A stretch of 64,000 nt of DNA from Variovorax gossypii (GCF_003965815.1 NZ_RXOE01000004.1:1-64000), one strand, 5' to 3'. Positions 10,155-18,173 are shown, counted from the stretch's first letter. Notes: generated by a model not told the origin, from the letters alone. Numbers and translations are program-made.

Positions 10155-10541
10155 ATGAGTCACCTCACCATTTCGAGCATCAACTGGCTTTCAGATAGCG
10201 GGGACGCCAACGTTACGCTTTCCAGCGATGTGGCCACGGTGGTGGCCTTTTGCTTTCAGTGCTCTTACAAGGTTGGCCAAACAGTTCCCAACCTGCTGCA
10301 TCCGGTCATGGTTGACGAGCTGGAGTCTCCGTACCTGCAAGACTGGCCGGCAGATAAGAAAGCACTTGCTGGTGCAGAGCGGCTGGAGTGTCACGGGAGC
10401 TACGGGTATCGCGGTTGCGGCGAAGTAGTCGATCAGGCTGAGGGACTGGTCCAGGCGCGTGGCTTCGTCTTCAACTTCGGGGATGTCCCGGCTGGTGCAG
10501 AAACTGTTCGATTTCAGTTTGACCGACTGGACCTTTGGTGA
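10155..10541 (+). CDS. Hypothetical protein
   Basis: 128 aa from the ATG at 10155; the frame is open upstream to 10095 but that part looks like spacer. Soluble and acidic, without export signal or membrane segment. It has three cysteines, two in an ECHGSYGYRGCGE segment that could bind a metal or form a disulfide, and a beta-like C-terminus rich in Phe. Not recognised. It is transcribed away from the PyrF-like gene, so the roughly 145-base gap should hold divergent promoters. Confidence 0.55.
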   Translation: MSHLTISSINWLSDSGDANVTLSSDVATVVAFCFQCSYKVGQTVPNLLHPVMVDELESPYLQDWPADKKALAGAERLECHGSYGYRGCGEVVDQAEGLVQARGFVFNFGDVPAGAETVRFQFDRLDLW

Positions 10542-10743
10542 GCACAAGTGTGAGCAGATAAACGACTGCTTTCGAGAACAGCGAACTTCGGCTCAAGGCC
10601 CGGTGGCGTCGACCTCACTTCGACTACAGTCGGCCACAAGCCGTCATCCGGCGTTCGGGGCCAAATCGCGACGTAGCGACGTAGCGACGTTGGGCCGACC
10701 ACGCAGAATTCGACCACCTTCGCACTCTAAGCAATAAAACCGC

Positions 10744-11196
10744 ATGACATTGACTAGTTTGCTCGGCAAGAAGCTGAAAGACGAAGAGATTCTTCAACTC
10801 ATAGAGGACTATCAGGTCGGCGATGTCGTCTATAGCTTCGATCGCCTACGCGAGGGCACAGAGGACGAGTACTGGGCCGAAGCGAAGGCGGCTGGATTTG
10901 CGGTCCGGTTTGACCAGAACCAAGTGCTCAAGACGGTCTTCTGCTATGCGTCCTCAATTGAGGGGTTCACACCCATCTCAGCGAGCGACGTTGGGGTGCC
11001 CTTTTTTAGTTCTTTTGAGGATGCAGAGGTTGCAGCCAAGGCCGCAGGAGTTCGTCATTCCACCGGGCATGTTGACGATGCTCTACTGGGCTTGAAGTCA
11101 TCTTGGGTCCGACATGAGCGCCCTGAAGCCTGGGTGCACTACGAGTTCCGTGATGGTGAACTTGCTCTGGTCACGCTTTCGCGCTCAAGGCCGTAG
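10744..11196 (+). CDS. Hypothetical protein
   Basis: 150 aa, soluble, acidic, without signal peptide. It begins with a short helix (LTSLLGKKLKDEEILQLI) and has alternating strands and helices after it, ending in VHYEFRDGELALVTLSR. The size, acidity and fold pattern are like immunity proteins of polymorphic toxin systems, but no toxin gene is adjacent and this is only a resemblance. Codon use is less G+C-biased than in the flanking operons. Function unknown. Confidence 0.7.
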   Translation: MTLTSLLGKKLKDEEILQLIEDYQVGDVVYSFDRLREGTEDEYWAEAKAAGFAVRFDQNQVLKTVFCYASSIEGFTPISASDVGVPFFSSFEDAEVAAKAAGVRHSTGHVDDALLGLKSSWVRHERPEAWVHYEFRDGELALVTLSRSRP

Positions 11197-11236
11197 TCCG
11201 GCCATCATCGGTCGTTCATTCAAGATACTCGAACTG

Positions 11237-11527
11237 ATGCAGTCGATCCGAAAGTACTATCGAACGTACAACGAGAGTCATGAAGGGATTCCTGGACTCT
11301 TCTATTGCGAAGTCCATGACGGCATGATCACTCGGATGATTAACAGCTTTGAGCATGAGCTGTGGTGGGCAACCCCTAGCGCTCATAACAACGAGCAGTA
11401 TGACTTCACGACCCGTCCCGAATTTCCAGAGGCCGATACAGAAAATCTGAAAAGGGATGCGGCCCTCACCGAACTGTCCCTCGCAGAGTTCGAGGAATTA
11501 TGGCGCCGTGCGACGCGGCAGCCTTAA
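11237..11527 (+). CDS. Hypothetical protein, possibly DUF6881-like
   Basis: 96 aa from the ATG at 11237; an upstream in-frame extension overlaps the previous gene and is unlikely. The layout (GIPGLFYCEV, then ITRMINSF, then a C-terminal LSLAEFEELW) resembles DUF6881-type small proteins often found as isolated accessory genes. The match is by eye and uncertain. It follows the previous hypothetical gene by 40 bases on the same strand. Confidence 0.6.
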   Translation: MQSIRKYYRTYNESHEGIPGLFYCEVHDGMITRMINSFEHELWWATPSAHNNEQYDFTTRPEFPEADTENLKRDAALTELSLAEFEELWRRATRQP

Positions 11528-11683
11528 GGCTCTTTAGAGCCAGCAATCTGCCTCGCACCGCCACTCGATCGACCAGGCGAGAGACCGCTTTGGATTGAAT
11601 CGAACTTCGGCTTCGGGCCCTTTCCGGTCACTCGTCCCGGCAGAAAGCGGCCACTCGAATCGCACGAGCCCGCACCGTTGAGG

Positions 11684-12307
11684 TCAGGACAAAAATTTTA
11701 TTGAAGCAACGAACTCTTCAAATGGCTTCTCCATCTCTTTGAAAAAAACCATGGGGTCCTTTGCCTTGTCCACAGACCCCGCTCCGCATTGAATCATCCA
11801 CGCGAATCCTGGCGTCTGAGTGACGAAGTGCTTGGTAACGACTCTGAACTGATCAGCACCTTGGCCCTCAGTGACCGTCGCAACGGCCCAGTAGGCCAGC
11901 GCACCCCCTATCGTGCTCTGTCCCACCTTTTCGATAGAAAGCGGGCCGCGCACCTGGGTAGCGAGTCTTGCTCGGAATCCTTGCGCATCGAGCGGCTTAC
12001 TGGCATATGCCTCATTAAGTTGCTTCTGGGAATATGACCGAAAGTTTGGCGGCAAATCGTGCCTGTCGATCTGGCAAGTAAAAGCGATGTTGCCTCTCTC
12101 CCTGAGCCCCGCTCGAATCGCAACTATCTTTCGCGTAGGTTCACTTGCCAGCCGGTACTCCCACCGATCAGGCAGGTCAAAGGAGACGGTGGCCTCCGGA
12201 ACGGCCACTTGCCTAGAAAAGGCGCTCATCGGCAAGACCGACAGACAGGCAATTCCGAAAAGGAGTGCCGACTGCGGGATGAAACGAATCTTCGAAGTTG
12301 TGCGCAT
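11684..12307 (-). CDS. Exported hypothetical protein
   Basis: 207 aa from the ATG at 12307 (an ATG at 12346 is also possible). A typical signal peptide is followed by an AFS-like cleavage region. The mature part begins with VPEATVSFDLPDRWEYR, a pattern common in small periplasmic PsbP/DcrB-like proteins, and ends in PFEEFVASIKFLS, also typical of that fold. It carries two widely spaced cysteines (FTCQID, IQCGAG). Function unknown; it probably folds in the periplasm. Confidence 0.65.
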   Translation of the reverse strand: MRTTSKIRFIPQSALLFGIACLSVLPMSAFSRQVAVPEATVSFDLPDRWEYRLASEPTRKIVAIRAGLRERGNIAFTCQIDRHDLPPNFRSYSQKQLNEAYASKPLDAQGFRARLATQVRGPLSIEKVGQSTIGGALAYWAVATVTEGQGADQFRVVTKHFVTQTPGFAWMIQCGAGSVDKAKDPMVFFKEMEKPFEEFVASIKFLS

Positions 12308-12405
12308 TTCTCGTCCAGTTTTTGATGAAAGTTTAGGCTCATCCATGCGCCAGTCTGCTCGAGGAAGAGGCAGGCGGTAAAGGTCGGCTTCTGGCCGCCA
12401 TCGGC

Positions 12406-12864
12406 CTATTTGCTGGACTCCAGCAGCTTCAATGTCTCAGCGGGAAGTACGCCATCGGGAAGAAGCTTGCTCTTAAGCGCTGACGGCCTAAAACCGGTGT
12501 TGTCGTAGCCTCCCACCAAGAGCCATGTTTGCCTCAGCTTCACGTGGAAGTTGCCAATGCCGCTACAACTGATACCACTTGGTTCGCCGACGCCAATAGT
12601 CGTGACAATTGTCGATTGATTCCCTCCGCGCCATGAACGTAGTACCTCAAACTCGACTTTCTGCTCAGAGAGCATCTGCGGGCGAGGCGGTAGATTCTCG
12701 ACCACAACAACTCTGGCAAGGATGACCACTTGCAATGAGTCTCGTTGCTTCAAGAAGGCTTCTAGGTCGTACGCGGACGGCGCAAGGCTGCATGCCGCTG
12801 CACAAACAGGTAGCGCGCCGAACAACGCTCCGCCAGCGGAACTGAGCCAGTTTCTAAATCCCAT
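12406..12864 (-). CDS. Exported hypothetical protein with TIMP/netrin-like pattern
   Basis: 152 aa with a very good ribosome-binding site (GGGAGGAATT) before the ATG. A signal peptide ends around the CAAAC cysteines. The mature protein shows VVILARVVVVE, then VEFEVLRSWRG, then a Cys-Gly pair and WLLVGGYDNTGF. This is the order seen in bacterial OB-fold proteins resembling TIMP/netrin domains, where conserved cysteines join the N-terminus to the barrel. The family call is by eye. It may share ancestry with the protein encoded at 14390-15022. Confidence 0.65.
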   Translation of the reverse strand: MGFRNWLSSAGGALFGALPVCAAACSLAPSAYDLEAFLKQRDSLQVVILARVVVVENLPPRPQMLSEQKVEFEVLRSWRGGNQSTIVTTIGVGEPSGISCSGIGNFHVKLRQTWLLVGGYDNTGFRPSALKSKLLPDGVLPAETLKLLESSK

Positions 12865-13020
12865 AATTCCTCCCGTCGACTGTCGACCTCACCTCGCCCC
12901 ACCCTGGGCCATTGACTGCGGTTTATCGAATTCTGGTTCAGGGCCGATCGTCTGCTATTGGCCGACTGTCGCCGGTCGCGACAGCATCGCGAACGGGCCC
13001 AGAGCGGCCCTTGATCAACG

Positions 13021-13269
13021 TTAGTCATCAACGTCTGTAGTCCATCCTTGCGCTCCACAGAACTCCTTGACGTGGTGGAATTCGGCGTCGGTGACGTGAT
13101 ACAGATAGGCAAATGCGTGTAGAGCCCCGCATCGCTCGTAGACCAACACCGCGTCATTTATTATTTGCGCCGGGAGAACGGTCAAACCGTGCACGGAGTG
13201 CTCCGCCGGCATCGGGTGTCCAAGGGCAGACTCAATGCGTGGGTGCAGATCTGGAAATGCCATATTCAT
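13021..13269 (-). CDS. Small hypothetical protein
   Basis: 82 aa, chosen to start at the ATG at 13269 because an AGGAAG sequence lies about 10 bases upstream. Soluble, His-rich and Asp-rich at the end, with LVYERCGALHAFAYLYHVTD in the middle. No signal peptide. Not recognised. Confidence 0.5.
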   Translation of the reverse strand: MNMAFPDLHPRIESALGHPMPAEHSVHGLTVLPAQIINDAVLVYERCGALHAFAYLYHVTDAEFHHVKEFCGAQGWTTDVDD

Positions 13270-13396
13270 CAAAGTCCGCTTCCTACCGACTGTTATGAGA
13301 TCTGATGCAAGTCAGAACGCGCTCGCCAAGCACTCTCAGACTGGAAGAGCAAAGCTTGAGAGCGCTAGGCACGTCGGGTTGTGGCCGCATGAGGAA

Positions 13397-13753
13397 CTAC
13401 CCAGCGACGTACATCGTGGTTTCTGGCAGCTCGCCGGCCTTCCAATGCGCGAAGACCTTCTGAGCCGCACGGTCGGCGACCCGACGCTGGCTATCACCGG
13501 GCATCGGCTCAAGTAACTCGAACTTTCCAGTTTTCTTGACGAGCTTCAGCCGCCCGGAGACGGCTCTGGCCTGTTCGTTGCGGTTCGGGCCAACCGCACC
13601 GTAGAGATTGCTACTGAACTGGTAGACACACTCGCGGTCGTCGTCGGAGAGGCGACGCAGACTTATGCACATCCAGTCGAGGTACTCACCGGAATCAGAC
13701 GTCGATGGCGATGGCTCTACGGACATGATTTCTGACGACCACAGGGGGTGCAT
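13397..13753 (-). CDS. Hypothetical protein
   Basis: 118 aa from 13753; an internal ATG at 13726 gives 109 aa and neither start has a clear ribosome-binding site. Soluble, mixed charge, with RLKLVKKTGKFELLEPMPGD suggesting beta strands. No recognised domain. It lies 77 bases downstream of the acetyltransferase gene on the same strand. Confidence 0.5.
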   Translation of the reverse strand: MHPLWSSEIMSVEPSPSTSDSGEYLDWMCISLRRLSDDDRECVYQFSSNLYGAVGPNRNEQARAVSGRLKLVKKTGKFELLEPMPGDSQRRVADRAAQKVFAHWKAGELPETTMYVAG

Positions 13754-13830
13754 GGGTTGCTAAAGGTGACTGCTCGGGCTGAATCGAGCCACAGCGACGA
13801 ACGTCCTGTCCTGGCCGATTGCTGCGTTTT

Positions 13831-14295
13831 CTATGCGAAGACTGTTGTTGGTGGCTTTGCCACAAACCCTCGTTCGACATCCCCTTTGAACCCAACAGCC
13901 TCGTACAAGCCGTGAGCCTCTGAACGCTGCATGCCGGAAAGGAGCATCACCTTACAGCAGCCAGCTTGCCAAGCCTCCATCAACGCGAACTCCAGCAATC
14001 TGCGGCTGAGCCCACGGCGCCGGAATCTCGCCGCCGTCACAACGTGTTCGATAACACCGATGGGCCTTCCGCCACTCGCAAGGTTGGCCAACGTGGCCAG
14101 CATGCAGGTGGAGGCGACCTCCTCGTCGCATTCGGCCACCAGCACCATGGATTGCGGGCCTTCCGCGACCTCCCTCCAAAGTAAATCGAGGCGATCATTC
14201 GCAATCGGAGGGTCATGGGGTCTCAACTCGCGATAGAGCGCGAGAATGGCGGGTGCGTCTGCGGCGGCAGCTTTCCTGACTGTGATGCACGTCAT
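13831..14295 (-). CDS. GNAT family N-acetyltransferase
   Basis: 154 aa acetyl-CoA-dependent acyltransferase. It opens with the GNAT strand ITVRKAAAADAPAILAL and has motif A as VIEHVVTAARFRRRGLSRRL, the R-x-x-G-x-G/A-type loop that binds the acetyl-CoA pyrophosphate. The C-terminal SEAHGLYEAVGF is the usual last helix-strand. The acceptor is unknown. Single GNAT genes are common accessory cargo in bacterial islands. Confidence 0.85.
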   Translation of the reverse strand: MTCITVRKAAAADAPAILALYRELRPHDPPIANDRLDLLWREVAEGPQSMVLVAECDEEVASTCMLATLANLASGGRPIGVIEHVVTAARFRRRGLSRRLLEFALMEAWQAGCCKVMLLSGMQRSEAHGLYEAVGFKGDVERGFVAKPPTTVFA

Positions 14296-14389
14296 ATGCG
14301 GTTGTTAGTGCGCCTTCGTCGAAGGTCTGGTTCTGGCCGACTGCGAAGGACGTTAGACACTTCCCGATTCATCCTCGCCAGCAGCAACA

Positions 14390-15022
14390 TCACTTTGTAC
14401 CTGCGTAGATCATGGCAAGGCCCTTGAGGAATTCGTCGAGCAAAATCTCCGTGTTGCCTGTGCAAGTTTCACCGATCATTTTCGAGTCGCAGTGGCTCGG
14501 GAAGTGCGTGGAAGATACATAGTTCAAGGTTCTTATGCTCACTGCTGGCCTGTAGTCGAAGTGCGGGCTCGGTTTGACTTCGATTGTTCCAAGCCCCCAT
14601 CCTGTCTCGCGCAGTGGGGCGTAGCCCGATTCGCATTGGGCACGTGCCGCCTCCTCTTTCCCGGCAGGAGTCCAGCTGGCGATCAAGGGATCCTTGAAGT
14701 ACGAATACGTTGAGTCGCCGGGCGCCCCGGCCTTGACCAGTAGCACCACGTATCGATTGCCGATTCCACGTCCACTGAAAGGACTGAACGAGATCATGCT
14801 GCCCACCGAAGGGCCCTTCACCGTCGACCGCACTACAGCCTCGTAAATGGCGCCGCAGCGCTGCCCAATGCTGGCCATTGCAAGTCGCCCCTCAACGATT
14901 TCCACCTCAGCAACAACGTCTGCTTGCGCCACCGCTTGGTCCAAGTCGATATATATGGACGTGGCTAAGCAAGCTTGTTGTGCAAAGGCAAGGATTGCCG
15001 TGAGTACAAGACTTCGGATCAT
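14390..15022 (-). CDS. Exported hypothetical protein
   Basis: 210 aa from the ATG at 15022, which has AAGGTG upstream; a longer open frame exists but starts in non-coding-like sequence. A signal peptide (LVLTAILAFAQQACLA) is followed by DQAVAQADVVAEVEIVEG, then a YEAVVRSTVKG strand and a glycine-rich RYVVLLVKAG. This order resembles TIMP/netrin-like OB folds, as does the smaller protein at 12406-12864. Cysteines occur in pairs late in the protein (HCDSK, ETCTG). Function unknown. Confidence 0.6.
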   Translation of the reverse strand: MIRSLVLTAILAFAQQACLATSIYIDLDQAVAQADVVAEVEIVEGRLAMASIGQRCGAIYEAVVRSTVKGPSVGSMISFSPFSGRGIGNRYVVLLVKAGAPGDSTYSYFKDPLIASWTPAGKEEAARAQCESGYAPLRETGWGLGTIEVKPSPHFDYRPAVSIRTLNYVSSTHFPSHCDSKMIGETCTGNTEILLDEFLKGLAMIYAGTK

Positions 15023-15269
15023 GCAAAGCACCTTGTTCGTGACTAGGTTCACAAAAGACCTTCGACGCGGCAACCGCTGCGGCTTGGCATCGCAGCCGAA
15101 GAAGAAAACACTTGCATCTCGCAGTCCACTCCTTAAGGGGGCAATGAAGGCTTGATTTGGTTGCAATGTACCTAGCAAAGTAGCAGTTGCGCGCCACAAT
15201 GATGGAATATTGAGCTGCCGTGACGAACGACCGCTTCTAGCCGATTCACGCCGCTGAATGCACCAGCGT

Positions 15270-15701
15270 TCATCGAGCAATACGCGCGGCCAATGCGTCG
15301 AACACCTCGGCAAGACCACGATCCTCTGAGCTGTAGGGGTAGTCGAAGTGTTCAACTTGCAGCCACTGCGCTTCCTGGCCGGGATGAACGTACTTCTCGA
15401 AGTCGTCGACCAGCAATACTTGGTGGGGATCTACGCCCGGGACAAATTGAAGGTCTTTGGTCTCGCCCCGCCAGACGATGTACTCCATATCCGCAAACCA
15501 GGTGGGCGCGACCTTCTCATCCACCAATAGGCGCGCGATCTTTCGGAATCGTTCTTCCTTGACTGTGGTGAACATGACGATGCGGGGGAACAACTCAGCG
15601 CAACGAGTCAGGAACTCAGCCAGGCCTGGCCGCGGTATCTGGCTCATCGCGTTTGAGATCAAGGTGCCTTCGAGATCGAGGGCAAGGACATATTCGTTCA
15701 T
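15270..15701 (-). CDS. HAD superfamily protein, NIF-type phosphatase-like
   Basis: 143 aa. The first HAD motif reads LALDLEGTLIS: the nucleophile Asp (Asp8) is present, but the second acid of the usual D-x-D-x-T is Glu. Motif II is the Thr pair in VMFTTVKEERF and the acid pair of the last motif is LLVDDFEKY. The short size without a cap domain, and RPGLAEFLTRC, are like NLI-interacting-factor-type phosphatases that act on phosphoproteins. The substrate is unknown. Small HAD genes of this kind are frequent in islands. Confidence 0.75.
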   Translation of the reverse strand: MNEYVLALDLEGTLISNAMSQIPRPGLAEFLTRCAELFPRIVMFTTVKEERFRKIARLLVDEKVAPTWFADMEYIVWRGETKDLQFVPGVDPHQVLLVDDFEKYVHPGQEAQWLQVEHFDYPYSSEDRGLAEVFDALAARIAR

Positions 15702-15748
15702 GGACGGACTTGGATCGACTGTAGGAACGTCTGGTCTTGGCGAAAGCG

Positions 15749-16480
15749 CTAGACATCAAGCGCTCGCTGCCTGCGGATCTGGCGCTTCTGCTCTGCACTG
15801 GGCGGCTTGAACGAGCCGGAAAGACGGCGCTGGAGAGACTTTATCGCGGCGGTTTTTGCACGCATAGCACCCGCGTCGACCACCGTCTGAGCCTGCGCCC
15901 ATTCCAGTGCCCCTTCGATAGGTGCCCCTCTTAACGCACACAGGCAAAGTGTCTGTTGAAATGGGGTGTTGGCGCCCGCGAACGTCTCGATAACCAAGTC
16001 CCTCAACTTCTCCCGCTGTTCATGTGTGATGACCAGCCCGTCGTCGAAGCTGGTCAAAGAGTTCAACGCGCTGAGCGCTTGCCAAAACGGATCGCCTGGC
16101 TCGTCCGAAAGGGGAGTGGTCGACAGGCAGTAGTCCAGCAGCACCGCAACACAAGGCTCGGTGCGGACTTCCGTAAGAACCGCGATGGCAAAGGTCGCGA
16201 GTGTCCGATTGGTCAGCAAACGCTGCAGCGAAGCAATGCCACCCCGCCCGTAGGCAATGCAGGCCGCAGCCCAGCGCGCGAGCGGCGCTACTCTTTTGCC
16301 GTTTTCCAGCAAGCCGTCCTCATGCCAGCCGTGTTGCTTGCAGAGTCGTTCAATTTCGTCAGCACCCTCAGCACCATATGCCAGCGAAAACCGAATCATG
16401 TCTTCTGGATTAACTGATCCACCGTAGGACAGTGGTGCGGAGCCTTTCGCGGCTTTGCGGGCAAGATCGTTGAACTTCAT
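15749..16480 (-). CDS. Hypothetical helical protein
   Basis: 243 aa, soluble, predicted mostly helical with Ala/Leu-rich repeats (LARWAAACIAYGRGG, LATFAIAVLTEVRTEPC, FWQALSALNSL), reminiscent of HEAT-like helical repeats. No enzymatic motif seen. The C-terminus is strongly basic (KRQIRRQRALDV). Similar proteins of about 240 aa occur as orphan immunity-like genes, but no toxin is adjacent. Not recognised. Confidence 0.65.
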   Translation of the reverse strand: MKFNDLARKAAKGSAPLSYGGSVNPEDMIRFSLAYGAEGADEIERLCKQHGWHEDGLLENGKRVAPLARWAAACIAYGRGGIASLQRLLTNRTLATFAIAVLTEVRTEPCVAVLLDYCLSTTPLSDEPGDPFWQALSALNSLTSFDDGLVITHEQREKLRDLVIETFAGANTPFQQTLCLCALRGAPIEGALEWAQAQTVVDAGAMRAKTAAIKSLQRRLSGSFKPPSAEQKRQIRRQRALDV

Positions 16481-16522
16481 CTGATGTGCGTTTGATCGAG
16501 GCTAGCCACTTCCAGTGGCCTC

Positions 16523-16981
16523 TTAGCTTGCAGCACGGGCCATGGACTTGCGGATCGATTCCAAGAGTTCTTCCGTAGGCAACTCGACAGACGATCCGTC
16601 GGCACGAAATTCATCAAGACTGCGCAGCAGGCTACCGATTCTTGATGGTGCGAAAGACCACCCTTCAACATTCGACCACCCTCTTTCAACCAGGAATCCC
16701 TCTTGGCGACGGGTGCAGCGCAGCCAACCGGTGTATTGGTCCGAGAAGTCATATGGCAGGAAGGCGATCTCATCAACGTGCAACTCATTCAGAACTTCCA
16801 GCCATTGTTCCAACACTCGCAAGAGCACTGCTCGAACCTTCGCTACATCTTCGACTTTTGGCAGCAGGTAGTCGTCAAGCGCCAGGTAATAGGAATCGCA
16901 AACCCAAGTTTTCCCTTCCCACTCCAGCACGATGTCGTTGTGCTGGGTTCCGTTGTCGACGAAATTCAAGCTCAAACTCAT
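16523..16981 (-). CDS. Hypothetical protein
   Basis: 152 aa. The ATG at 16981 was chosen over an upstream one at 17008 because it has an excellent GGAGGG site 6 bases before it. Acidic and soluble, beginning with strands (LSLNFVDNGT, IVLEWEGKTWVCDSYYLALDD) and ending with a helix (LPTEELLESIRKSM). Looks like a compact alpha/beta protein; not recognised. It is the first gene of the minus-strand run ending at 11684. Confidence 0.7.
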   Translation of the reverse strand: MSLSLNFVDNGTQHNDIVLEWEGKTWVCDSYYLALDDYLLPKVEDVAKVRAVLLRVLEQWLEVLNELHVDEIAFLPYDFSDQYTGWLRCTRRQEGFLVERGWSNVEGWSFAPSRIGSLLRSLDEFRADGSSVELPTEELLESIRKSMARAAS

Positions 16982-17312
16982 CACGCCCTCCTTTCCCATT
17001 CGAATCACAAAGATCGAAAGATCTACTTCGTCGAATCTGCGTGCAGGTGCTGAGCGGCCGTTTCTGACCGCACGCTGCCGCGCCTCCGAACGACAGCTCT
17101 TGGTCGATAGTACCTATTCACTTCGCCAGAGCCAACGACAGCAACCATTGCAAAGCAGATGAGCGCGTTGCCTGTCGCCGCAGCGCACGGCCGACGCCGA
17201 GGCTGGCTCTCTCAACAGAATCGAACTACCGCCATCAGGGAGACCTGAGCCTCTTCGCACAAAAGGGCTTGTTCCCAGGCAGGCGGCGATCTCGCGGCCC
17301 GCAGACAAGCCC
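16982..17312. other. Intergenic region
   Basis: About 330 bases with no supported gene. Part of it should hold the promoter of the minus-strand gene starting at 16981. A copy of the island's short dispersed motif (GCGGCCGTTTCTGACCGCA) lies near 17053-17071. Confidence 0.4.
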
Positions 17313-17582
17313 CTACCCGCCAGCCTCAGGCGCCTCACGCCGCGCCTTCTCACTCATCTGAAACAGCTCACCAGCCTTGCGAGCAAGCTCAGCCGCAAGC
17401 CAAAGCAGGTTGTCCAATCGTCGAGGCCCATCCCCGCTGCACCAGTCGACGTCTTGCCCGTGGCAGACCCACAGGAGAGCTTCGAGTTGAGACAGGGTGT
17501 TTTCAAGAAGATCCGCCGGGTCTTGGGCGTTGTCTTCGGAAGCTACCAGCGTAGTTGGCCGGGCTATAGTCTTGGTAGCCAT
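17313..17582 (-). CDS. Small hypothetical protein
   Basis: 89 aa from the ATG at 17582, with AAAGGA upstream. The core is amphipathic helix (DPADLLENTLSQLEALLWVC, then RLDNLLWLAAELARKAGELF), suggesting a two-helix bundle. The general look resembles DUF3077-type small proteins of Pseudomonas and relatives, but this is not a firm match. No export signal. Confidence 0.6.
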   Translation of the reverse strand: MATKTIARPTTLVASEDNAQDPADLLENTLSQLEALLWVCHGQDVDWCSGDGPRRLDNLLWLAAELARKAGELFQMSEKARREAPEAGG

Positions 17583-17936
17583 TTTTGTGCTGTCCTTTAG
17601 AGGGTAGTGCACGAACTTGGTTAGACGGCTGGGGTGCTCGCTACATCCCGGCCGTCGCCTTTTGATACCTCGCATCTGCATCGCTGCTTTCGCACCGACG
17701 ACCTGCCGCGAGGCAAGCAGCCTTCGAACATCGGGTTGAGTTGGGTGGGTGGCGCCTTTCTGCTCCCCTTGGTAGGGTATCGAGTGACAGGGGCATTCAC
17801 TCTAGAGAAGAAGCCGGCGAAGCAACCGCTGCCACAGCACGAAGTCGCGAAGACCGCGAACTAATGCAGCTTCCGCAACACGCCGCGCGCAGACCTCGCG
17901 AGCCCCGAGCCATATCAGCCCACAGCGGCTCCAAAA

Positions 17937-18032
17937 CGCTCACGCCGATGGGGTGCCTTGCGCAGCGAAATAAAGGGGGAGCCCGAAGGGCGGAGGACAT
18001 TCGCGGAGCAAGGTACCCCGTCGGCCTGAGCG
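17937..18032. repeat. Large imperfect palindrome
   Basis: Two 33-base arms, 17937-17969 and 18000-18032, are inverted copies with a handful of mismatches (GCCGATGGGGTGCCTTGC pairs with GCAAGGTACCCCGTCGGC). They flank a 30-base G+C-rich centre. It sits just inside the right edge of the island. It could be a REP/MITE-like intergenic element; copies elsewhere in the genome would confirm this. Confidence 0.6.
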
Positions 18033-18064
18033 TCGCCCTGAATGACCCCGAACCCCACGCACCG

Positions 18065-18145
18065 ACATGTGCCGAGCGCGCCGGCGTCAAGCCTTACGTG
18101 TTCGCAGAGGTGCTCGCCAAGGGCGGCGTCGAAGCGTTGCGCTGA
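18065..18145 (+). pseudogene. Remnant of a beta-hydroxyacid dehydrogenase gene 3' end
   Basis: Reads TCAERAGVKPYVFAEVLAKGG then VEALR and a stop. The complete oxidoreductase ending at 8056 reads ACAERAGVKPDVFVDVLAKGG in its middle and VEALR at its end. Over 63 aligned bases 50 agree (13 mismatches), and the last 15 bases (GAAGCGTTGCGCTGA) are identical. The fragment therefore looks like an internally deleted, diverged relative of that gene, with everything between AKGG and VEALR missing. It lies at the far edge of the island that begins at the intact gene. Confidence 0.75.
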
Positions 18146-18173
18146 GCAAGCGCACCACGCTAGAAGACTCTCA

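Noticed and set aside
17634-17864. Plus-strand frame of 76 codons
   Set aside because: No ribosome-binding site or recognisable sequence; it overlaps the start region of the minus-strand gene ending at 17313.
8057-18145. Integron cassette array
   Set aside because: The small unknown genes and spacers look cassette-like, and GTTAGAC occurs near 14352 and 17621, but I found no repeated attC pair around single genes, the gene strands are mixed, and no integrase gene is in the window.
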